Assembly: GCA_003567615.1 (NCBI GenBank)
Contig: PWZC01000401.1
Span: 1-5,222, forward strand
DNA length: 5,222 nt
Source: Gemmatimonadota bacterium
Lineage (GTDB): Bacteria; Gemmatimonadota; Gemmatimonadetes; Longimicrobiales; Gaopeijiaceae
Direction of reading: 5' to 3'
The notes below the pieces were generated by a model, which worked only from the letters and a program-made list of their open reading frames with translations, did no database searches and was not told the DNA's origin. Position numbers and translations under genes: made by a program. Of this stretch, positions 1 to 5,222 are shown piece by piece; the stretch's first letter is position 1, and the number at the start of each line of letters is the position of its first letter.

Positions 1-787
1 AATCGGGCAGGGGTGGGAGGAGAAAGGGGATCTCTACGGCGGCCCCTGCGTCGGGGAAGGCCACACGGCGGGCTTCCATCACCTCTCCATCCACAGCCAC
101 ATCCACCGTGAGGGAATCGGGCGTCGCCTCACCCGTCGGCCCTTCCCCGGGTCGTTCGCCGAACACCACCACCCGCCCCTCCACGGCCTCGCCGGCCGCC
201 ACCTGCCGGGGGAGATGGATCGCCGCCACCCCGGCATTGAGGACGGGGGATCCCACCTGTTCGATGCGGAGGGAAACGGGCGTCTCCCGGATGGCGCGCT
301 CCAGGGCGGCCCCGGAGATCCGAAGGGGCGAGACCAGGGTCACCTCGAGGGCGCCCACCTCCCACAGCCGCCTGAGAGCCGGAAGGATCTCAGAGGTGAC
401 CGGACGCGCAGGGAGGGAGGTGAGCGTGTCGGTACCCTCGGGCTCGGGCCCCAGAAGGGCGAGTGCGTCCCCGCCCCGGGCCGCCATTCGAAGGCGATCG
501 TCCACCTCCTGGCGAAGAGTCCCGGTCGAGGGTGAAGCGATGTCCAGGGCGCGGGTGCCATCCACCAGGACCCAGGACGAGGACCGGGACCCGACCGTGA
601 TCCCGGTCTCTCCGGAGGCCCAGGGAACCGGCAGGTCCGCCAGCAAGAGGACCACGAGAAGGAGCGAGGAGATGCGGAGCCCCAGGAGGAGGCCCCGATG
701 ACGGGTCGGCGGTTCAGTCCGAAGATACTGGAGCGAGGCGATCAGGACCGCCGCGACCCCCAGTCCGACGAAGAGAAGGAGCTTCAG
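1..787 (-). CDS. Two-anchor membrane protein with degenerate VWA-like region (partial, 3' end outside window)
   Basis: The frame stays open for 262 codons from 787 to the window edge, with third positions mostly G or C as in the neighbouring genes. Its N-terminus has two hydrophobic segments, about residues 3-22 (KLLLFVGLGVAAVLIASLQ) and 32-51 (GLLLGLRISSLLLVVLLLAD), joined by a short basic loop. A strand-like WVLVDGTRALDI follows at about 72-83, where von Willebrand A domains carry DxSxS. Here the serines are replaced, so metal binding is doubtful. Residues about 170-262 are beta-rich, with repeated valine-rich strands (EGRVVVFGE, SLTVDVAVDGEV). The layout recalls BatA-like or glutamine-amidotransferase-like proteins that have a double membrane anchor before a VWA region; this is resemblance only. 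No ATG, GTG or TTG lies between the in-frame stop at 842-844 and the first helix. The best start is CTG at 787-785, overlapping the upstream TGA by four bases. Function is unknown; co-transcription with the endopeptidase gene is likely. The coding call is fairly firm, the family call weak. Confidence 0.72.
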   Translation of the reverse strand, partial: MKLLLFVGLGVAAVLIASLQYLRTEPPTRHRGLLLGLRISSLLLVVLLLADLPVPWASGETGITVGSRSSSWVLVDGTRALDIASPSTGTLRQEVDDRLRMAARGGDALALLGPEPEGTDTLTSLPARPVTSEILPALRRLWEVGALEVTLVSPLRISGAALERAIRETPVSLRIEQVGSPVLNAGVAAIHLPRQVAAGEAVEGRVVVFGERPGEGPTGEATPDSLTVDVAVDGEVMEARRVAFPDAGAAVEIPFLLPPLPD

Positions 788-2100
788 TCGTCGTCCACGT
801 TTGCGGTACGATCCGCCGCCTGGGCGGCGGCGAGACGGAGGTCAGGAGCCGAGGGCAGGGTCTCGAGCATGGCGAAGCGGATGCCCCGCATCCCCTCCCA
901 CCGGTCCCGGGCATCTGCGGGAATGGGATCGCCCGCCGGAATGTCCACATTGAGCGGATCCACGGCCTGTCCGTTCCGATGCATCTCGTAGTGGAGGTGG
1001 GGACCTGTGGCGGTTCCCGTCATCCCCACCGTCCCGATGATCTGCCCCTGCCGCACCCGCCCACCCACACGAACGGACGAGTCGAAGCTGTTCAGGTGAG
1101 CGTAGCGGGTCAGGAAGCCGTTGGCGTGGCGGATGTCGACGAGGTTTCCGTAGCCTCCCACCCACTCCCGCCGGGTGACCACGCCGTCGGCCGTGGCCAT
1201 GATGGGGGTTCCGGTGGGCGCGGCGTAGTCCACCCCGTTGTGGGGACGGTTGATGCCGTACACGGGGTGAAGGCGGTTCCGGGTGAAGACCGACGAAATC
1301 CGCCGGTATTCCAGAGGGGCCCGGATGAAGGCCCGCCGAAGCGACTCTCCATCCAGGTCGTAGTAGCCGCCCTCGCCGTCCCCGTGGAGATCGAACCAGA
1401 TGGCGTGGAGGGGAGTGTCCCGGTTCACCAATTCGGCGGCGAGGATCCGACCCGATCGCATGGATCCGTCGGGGCGCACCATCCGCTCGAAGACGAGGCG
1501 GTACGCGTCTCCACTCTGAATCTGACGAGAGAAGTCGAGCTGCCACTGGAAAACCCGATCCATGAGGTCGATGACCCGAGCACGGTCGCCCATGGGCATC
1601 TCCCGGAGTTCGGGGTTCAGGACCACCGCACTCCAGAGATCGCGCTCGATGAGTCCCGCCACCATCACGGTGTCGGCCCAGACCGGCGTCTCCACAATGG
1701 ACGAGTGCCAACCGAACTCGTCGCGCTCGAGGCGGACGAGCTCATCGGGGTTCAGCCCCACATCCACGCCCCGCAGGCCCTCGTCTCCCCGGATCCACCG
1801 GAGTACGATCTCGGTGCCGTCCCGCATGCGAGCCGGATTGGCCTGCTCCCGGAAGGCCAGGAGGAGCGAATGCTGCTCCGACGGGGAGAGGTTGGCCCGG
1901 GAGAGGATGCCGCCGAAGGTCTGACCCCTGTCCAGCACCTCCACCCGGATGTCCTCCGCCGAGGCCGCCTTCATCACCTCCAGTTCGCCCGCGTCGGGCA
2001 CGGGATCAGCGAGGAGGGGGCGGAGGACCAGAAATCCGACAGCCAGGGTGGCGACGAGGGCGAGAAGGGGACGGCGGGACCACCTGGGGTCTCTCGGCAT
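784..2100 (-). CDS. Membrane-anchored M23 (LytM/MepM-type) murein endopeptidase
   Basis: This is probably a zinc peptidase that cuts peptide cross-links of peptidoglycan in the periplasm. The 438 residues begin with a basic stretch and a hydrophobic signal anchor (about 11-31). Next come a LysM/OapA-like segment (about 50-125, with DRGQTFGGILSRANLS), a second N-terminal domain resembling Csd3/MepM (about 145-265, ending GESLRRAFIRAPLEYRRISS) and the M23 domain (about 270-385). All catalytic residues are present: zinc ligands H287 and D291 in HNGVD and H370 in GPHLH, with catalytic H335 in YAHL and H368. It should therefore be active, unlike degenerate LytM activators such as EnvC or NlpD. A tail of about 50 residues follows the catalytic domain and ends in an acidic NVDDD. 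The ATG at 2100 is the first possible start after an in-frame stop at 2122-2124. Its only Shine-Dalgarno candidate is a GGAG twelve bases upstream, which is weak. The gene lies 41 bases behind ftsZ and overlaps the next gene. The domain order matches E. coli MepM (YebA) and Vibrio ShyA, but orthology is not established, so no symbol is given. Confidence 0.93.
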   Translation of the reverse strand: MPRDPRWSRRPLLALVATLAVGFLVLRPLLADPVPDAGELEVMKAASAEDIRVEVLDRGQTFGGILSRANLSPSEQHSLLLAFREQANPARMRDGTEIVLRWIRGDEGLRGVDVGLNPDELVRLERDEFGWHSSIVETPVWADTVMVAGLIERDLWSAVVLNPELREMPMGDRARVIDLMDRVFQWQLDFSRQIQSGDAYRLVFERMVRPDGSMRSGRILAAELVNRDTPLHAIWFDLHGDGEGGYYDLDGESLRRAFIRAPLEYRRISSVFTRNRLHPVYGINRPHNGVDYAAPTGTPIMATADGVVTRREWVGGYGNLVDIRHANGFLTRYAHLNSFDSSVRVGGRVRQGQIIGTVGMTGTATGPHLHYEMHRNGQAVDPLNVDIPAGDPIPADARDRWEGMRGIRFAMLETLPSAPDLRLAAAQAADRTANVDDD

Positions 2101-2141
2101 GCGTCGTACAGGCTCCGGGTTTCACATGGGTCGGGCCGGTC

Positions 2142-3350
2142 TCAGTCGAGTTGCCGGCGGATGAACGTCGGGATGTCCAGGTCCCGAAGCGCCCCTCGAT
2201 CAATGGAGCGCTCCTGCGGGCGGCCCAGAGGGGTCACAGTCTGCCCCTCCGCTCCTGCCACCTTCCGCTGCGGAACCTCGGAAGGTGTACGCGCCGCCGG
2301 GGAGGAAGATCCCGTCCGGTTTGGACGACTGGGACGGGCGCTCCGACGGAAATCAGGGCGGATCACCTGCTTGTCCTGTGACTCCTCCCCGGAGTCAAAA
2401 CCCGTGGCGATGACGGTAACGCGGATCTTGCCCTCAAGCTCCGGATCGTGCACGGCGCCGAAGATGATCTCCGCCTCATCACCTGCTTCCTCATTGATAA
2501 TCGTAGAGATCTGGGTGACCTCGTCAATAGCGAGGTCCATCCCACCGGTGATGTTGATGAGCACGCCCCGGGCCCCCTGGATGGAGATATCGTCCAGCAG
2601 GGGCGAGGAAATGGCCTCCTGCGCGGCCTCCTGGGCCCGGTTCTCCCCTTCCCCGAATCCGGAGCCCATCAGCGCCGGTCCCCGGCAGGACATCACGGTG
2701 CGTACGTCGGCGAAGTCCACATTCACCTCGCCCGTCACCCGGATGAGATCGCTGATCCCCTGCGTGGCGTGGAGGAGCACTTCGTCCGCCTTCTTGAGGG
2801 CGTCCTTGAAGGTGGTCCCCTTCCCCACCACGGCGAGGATGCGGTCGTTTGGCACCACGATCATGGTGTCCACGGAGCGACGGAGTTCGGCCAGTCCCTG
2901 CTCGGCCTGCCGCATCCGCTTCCGGCCCTCGAAGGAGAAGGGTCGGGTGACGATACCGATGGTGAGCGCTCCCATCTCCCGCGCGATCTCCCCGATGATG
3001 GGAGCGGCCCCCGTCCCCGTTCCCCCGCCCATCCCGGCGGTGATGAAGACCAGGTCAGCGCCCTCCAGCGCCCGACGTACCTCCTCGTCGGACTCGGCGA
3101 TGGCCTGACGGCCGATCTCCGGACGAGCGCCGGCCCCCAGCCCCCGGGTGAGCTTCTTCCCCAGCTGCATGGTTATAGCGGCACGGGATGACTTGAGCGC
3201 CTGGGCGTCGGTGTTGGCGGAGATGAACTCCACCCCTTCCAGATCCTCGTCCACCATACGGTTGACGGCGTTACCGCCGGCGCCGCCGACCCCCACCACC
3301 TTCATGCGAGCGTTCTGGACGGGGCTTTCTTCGAATTCAAAGATCATCAT
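2142..3350 (-). CDS. ftsZ: Cell division protein FtsZ
   Basis: FtsZ is the tubulin-like GTPase that polymerises into the cytoplasmic division ring. The 402-residue length is typical. Visible landmarks are the N-terminal nucleotide-binding glycine loop (VVGVGGAGGNAVNRM, about 18-32), the tubulin signature GGGTGTG at 108-114, the TRPFSFEGRKR loop at 135-145, and the T7 catalytic loop NVDFADV (210-216) with D212 and D215 that completes the GTPase site of the next subunit. The core ends near residue 318. A linker of about 70 residues, rich in Arg, Ser and Pro, leads to the conserved tail DIPTFIRRQLD (392-402), which in the family binds FtsA and other ring partners. Two adjacent ATGs (3350-3348 and 3347-3345) could both serve as start; a strong GGGAGGAG lies five bases before the first and eight before the second. 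It follows ftsA after 77 bases. All key residues are intact and the identification is secure. Confidence 0.99.
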   Translation of the reverse strand: MMIFEFEESPVQNARMKVVGVGGAGGNAVNRMVDEDLEGVEFISANTDAQALKSSRAAITMQLGKKLTRGLGAGARPEIGRQAIAESDEEVRRALEGADLVFITAGMGGGTGTGAAPIIGEIAREMGALTIGIVTRPFSFEGRKRMRQAEQGLAELRRSVDTMIVVPNDRILAVVGKGTTFKDALKKADEVLLHATQGISDLIRVTGEVNVDFADVRTVMSCRGPALMGSGFGEGENRAQEAAQEAISSPLLDDISIQGARGVLINITGGMDLAIDEVTQISTIINEEAGDEAEIIFGAVHDPELEGKIRVTVIATGFDSGEESQDKQVIRPDFRRSARPSRPNRTGSSSPAARTPSEVPQRKVAGAEGQTVTPLGRPQERSIDRGALRDLDIPTFIRRQLD

Positions 3351-3427
3351 GGGGTCTCCTCCCGGGAACAGGGTTGCAAGAACCTACAAGCAGGGGTCGG
3401 GGGTTCGGCAAGGGGGGGCGCGGCACA
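3351..3427 (-). other. Intergenic spacer between ftsA and ftsZ
   Basis: This 77-base gap is the longest non-coding stretch in the window. Read on the minus strand it is C-rich in its first half, including a run of seven C at 3418-3412, and ends in the ftsZ Shine-Dalgarno sequence. I see no stem followed by a T run, so no terminator. A TTGCCG and a TAGGTT separated by 19 bases are the only promoter-like pair, and this match is too weak to call. Confidence 0.6.
3356..3363 (-). promoter_or_regulatory. Strong ribosome binding site of ftsZ
   Basis: On the minus strand the bases read GGGAGGAG, followed by ACCCC and the first ATG of ftsZ. The match to the anti-Shine-Dalgarno sequence is the best in the window. 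The spacing is compatible with either of the two tandem ATG codons, so it does not decide between them. Confidence 0.85.
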
Positions 3428-4660
3428 TCAGAAGAACTCCCGGATCCAGGCGCCCACTCGGGAGATCACATTGGAGGAGAGCGTCGAGGCGCCCTCCCCC
3501 GTCTCATGGACCCGATCCACCCCGTGGAGGCACAGTCCGGTGACGGTGGCGAACCGGGGACGCTGAACGGCCTCGGCCAGCCCGGAGATGCCCTCCCACG
3601 GGATCCCGATGCGGACCGGGGCCGTGAAGACATGACCGGCCATCTCCAGGGTGCCCGGGAGCGACGCGCTTCCACCGGTCAGCACCACCCCGGCGCTGAG
3701 ACGGTCCGCCATACCCACCGCGTTCAGCTCGTGCTGCACCATCCCGAAGATCTCGTCCAGGCGCTGCTCCACGATATGGGCGATGAGCTCCCGGGCCACG
3801 TGGCGGGTCTGACCCGGGGCCGGGCCGGGAAGGGGGACCGTCTCCTGCGGGTCCACCAACTGAGCGAAGGCGACGGCGTGCTCTTCCTTGGCCCGCTGAG
3901 CCTCGGCAAAGGGGATGGAAAGCCCCTTCACCAGATCGTTGGTGATGGTGTCCCCGCCGACGGGGAGGACGGCGATGTGGCGGATCTTCCCCTCGTAGAA
4001 GGCCGCGATCTGCGTCGTGGAGGCGCCCACCTCCACCATGGCCACCCCCACCTCCTTCTCATCCTCGGTGAGCACCGCCCGGGCCGTGGCCAGGGGCGAC
4101 AGCACCAACGACTGGACCCGGTAGCCGGCGCGGACCACGGCCTTCTTCAGATTCATGGAGGCGGACGCGGCGGCCGTGACCAGGTAGACCTCGGTTTCCA
4201 GGCGGGTCCCGGTCATCCCCACCGGGTCCTTCAGCCCCCGCTGTGAGTCCACCATGTACTCCTGCGGGATGGCGTGTAGGAACTCCCGGTCGGCAGGGAG
4301 CGCCACGGCCCGCGCCACCTCGTGGACCCGTTCCACGTCGGAGCGGCTCACCTCGTCGCCGCTGATGGCCACCCCCCCCATGGAGCTCCGGGCCTTCACA
4401 TGCACACCGCTGATGGCGGCCCACACCCGGTCCACCGATGTCCCGGCCATGAGCTCGGCCTCCTTCATGGCCTGGCGCACGGACTCGGTGGTCTGCTCGA
4501 TGTGGGTGACCACCTCGCGCCGAACCCCGGCGGTGCGGGACTGGCCCACGCCCAGCACACGGAGGGCGGGGCGCCGTCGGCCCTCCGACTCCAACTCTCC
4601 GATGACGGCAGAGGTCTTGGTAGTTCCCACATCCAGTCCGGCGATGAGTCGGGATCGCAT
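3428..4660 (-). CDS. ftsA: Cell division protein FtsA
   Basis: FtsA is the actin-like protein that anchors FtsZ filaments to the inner membrane and recruits later division proteins. The 410 residues show the phosphate-1 loop DVGTTKTSAVIGE (10-22), the FtsA-specific 1C region (about 83-160, starting at ISGVHVKARS), a phosphate-2 region VEVGASTTQIAAF (209-221) and the adenosine motif VVLTGGSASLPG (325-336). After a short linker the protein ends in SRVGAWIREFF (400-410), which fits the family's membrane-targeting amphipathic helix with aromatic residues. Phosphate-2 departs from the usual DIGGGTTD: Glu replaces the first Asp, Ala-Ser replaces two glycines and Gln replaces the last Asp. The ATG overlaps the ftsQ stop by one base (TGATG) and has GGAGG nine bases upstream, pointing to translational coupling. 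The position between ftsQ and ftsZ supports the call. Confidence 0.98.
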   Translation of the reverse strand: MRSRLIAGLDVGTTKTSAVIGELESEGRRRPALRVLGVGQSRTAGVRREVVTHIEQTTESVRQAMKEAELMAGTSVDRVWAAISGVHVKARSSMGGVAISGDEVSRSDVERVHEVARAVALPADREFLHAIPQEYMVDSQRGLKDPVGMTGTRLETEVYLVTAAASASMNLKKAVVRAGYRVQSLVLSPLATARAVLTEDEKEVGVAMVEVGASTTQIAAFYEGKIRHIAVLPVGGDTITNDLVKGLSIPFAEAQRAKEEHAVAFAQLVDPQETVPLPGPAPGQTRHVARELIAHIVEQRLDEIFGMVQHELNAVGMADRLSAGVVLTGGSASLPGTLEMAGHVFTAPVRIGIPWEGISGLAEAVQRPRFATVTGLCLHGVDRVHETGEGASTLSSNVISRVGAWIREFF

Positions 4661-5222
4661 CAGGGCATCCCTCCGGCATCGGCGAATCGGACGATCACGC
4701 GTCCGTCGAAGCGCAGATCCACCGCCTCGGGCGCCTGGTCGCTCCCCTCCCGGGCGTGCTCCAGGATCCGGAGGCTCCGACGAAGGTGCTCGGGGGGGGC
4801 CGCACCCCGGTAGTGGATCATGGCCCGGGGTTCAGTGAGCCGGAGGAAGAGGTCTCCCTCGGCGTCCATGCCCAACTCGGAGACCCGGGCCATGAAGCCA
4901 GGATCGGATTCGGACAGGCGAGCCGCCTCCCGGGCCAGGTCCCGGGCCTGCACCGGGTCGCCTCCCGCGCCGTCCCTCCCGACGAGAGAGGTGGTGATCA
5001 GAAGGGGAAGATCCAGTCGGTGGAGGGTCGGATCCACCGGGAGCCGCCGGCCCTCCCCATCCACCGGGACCAGCACCGGGATCGGACGAAGCGCCACGGG
5101 ACGGCGTTCCACCACGGCCACCTGCAACCCGCTCGGGAGCCGACGGTGGATGGTGACGTCCTCGACCAGGGCATGGCGTCGGATGCGAGCGGCCCACGTA
5201 TCCAGCTCCCCCCAGATGGAGG
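4660..5222 (-). CDS. ftsQ: Cell division protein FtsQ/DivIB (partial, N-terminus outside window)
   Basis: FtsQ is a bitopic membrane protein that joins the cytoplasmic ring to the FtsL-FtsB complex and the septal synthase FtsW-FtsI. The last 186 residues are visible, from SIWGELDTWAARIRRHALVE onward. They begin inside the POTRA domain, whose end is marked by VEDVTIHRRLPSGLQVAVVERRPVA (visible residues about 19-43); this matches the family pattern in which a V.I.R..P..L.V.V.ER.PVA strand closes POTRA. The beta domain follows, with a VDGEGRRLPVD strand and LDLPLLI. The cytoplasmic part, the transmembrane helix and the start are beyond position 5222. Sequence conservation of FtsQ is low, so the call rests on the VERRPVA motif, the two-domain layout and position directly before ftsA. 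The protein ends DAGGMP, with its TGA overlapping the ftsA ATG by one base. Confidence 0.93.
   Translation of the reverse strand, partial: SIWGELDTWAARIRRHALVEDVTIHRRLPSGLQVAVVERRPVALRPIPVLVPVDGEGRRLPVDPTLHRLDLPLLITTSLVGRDGAGGDPVQARDLAREAARLSESDPGFMARVSELGMDAEGDLFLRLTEPRAMIHYRGAAPPEHLRRSLRILEHAREGSDQAPEAVDLRFDGRVIVRFADAGGMP
4670..4674 (-). promoter_or_regulatory. Ribosome binding site of ftsA inside the end of ftsQ
   Basis: The minus strand reads GGAGG, then nine bases to the ftsA ATG at 4660. It lies within the last codons of ftsQ and supports the ATG that overlaps the ftsQ stop codon as the real ftsA start. Confidence 0.8.

Noticed and set aside
108..701. Plus-strand open frame (197 codons) in the region behind the M23 gene
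   Set aside because: The translation is Arg/Ser/Thr/Pro-rich without hydrophobic or structured segments. The minus-strand frame at 787-1 has membrane helices, protein-like composition and G/C-rich third positions, so it is the better candidate.
784..844. Programmed frameshift fusing the M23 protein to the distal membrane protein
   Set aside because: No slippery heptamer of the XXXYYYZ type is seen before the M23 stop, and a simple start overlapping the stop explains the arrangement.
2101..2141. Possible hairpin terminator between ftsZ and the M23 gene
   Set aside because: Only a four-base CCGG pairing can be formed and no T run follows on the minus strand, so this is not a credible terminator.
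2664..2691. Unusual SCRGPALMG segment after the T7 loop of FtsZ
   Set aside because: The Cys and Arg fall at positions that vary among FtsZ proteins (for example SEMG or SNKG versions), and the flanking conserved residues are intact.
979..3108. Very long plus-strand open frame (709 codons) antisense to the M23 gene and ftsZ
   Set aside because: It spans two securely identified genes and the gap between them on the opposite strand. Its translation is low-complexity, rich in Gly, Pro, His, Arg and Ser, with no recognisable domain. Stop codons are rare on the complement of GC-rich genes, so a long shadow frame is expected.
3374..4246. Plus-strand open frame (290 codons) antisense to ftsA
   Set aside because: It lies opposite conserved FtsA coding sequence and has the His-, Gly- and Arg-rich composition of a GC-rich shadow frame.

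Overview
The window is a GC-rich stretch of bacterial chromosome with all recognised genes on the minus strand, so transcription runs from position 5222 down to 1. It is the distal end of a division and cell wall (dcw) cluster: ftsQ (3' part only), ftsA, ftsZ, a murein DD-endopeptidase of the MepM/LytM (M23) type, and the 5' part of a two-anchor membrane protein that runs off the low-coordinate end. Gene content, order and several FtsZ features (N-terminal EFEES, the KKLTRGLGAGARPEIGRQA block, the DIPTFIRRQLD tail) suggest a didermic Gemmatimonadota-like bacterium. That placement is inferred from general resemblance, not from a search.

Layout, in transcription order. 5222-4660 holds the last 186 residues of FtsQ. 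4660-3428 is FtsA (410 aa), whose ATG shares one base with the ftsQ stop (TGATG). A 77-base gap follows, with a strong Shine-Dalgarno sequence at its ftsZ end. 3350-2142 is FtsZ (402 aa). A 41-base gap without a clear terminator leads to the M23 endopeptidase at 2100-784 (438 aa). Its stop codon overlaps the beginning of the last open frame (787-1), which appears to start with CTG.

Together the genes form a plausible divisome unit. FtsZ makes the cytoplasmic ring, FtsA ties the ring to the membrane through its C-terminal amphipathic helix, FtsQ links the ring to the periplasmic septal synthesis machinery, and the membrane-anchored endopeptidase could cut cross-links during septal growth. The last gene is the least understood: two N-terminal membrane helices followed by a region that looks like a von Willebrand A fold with a broken metal site.

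Most of the window is conventional. The points worth a second look are the unnamed distal membrane protein and its probable CTG start, the location of an M23 endopeptidase directly behind ftsZ, and the altered phosphate-2 motif in FtsA. I found no RNA gene, mobile element, CRISPR array or convincing terminator.
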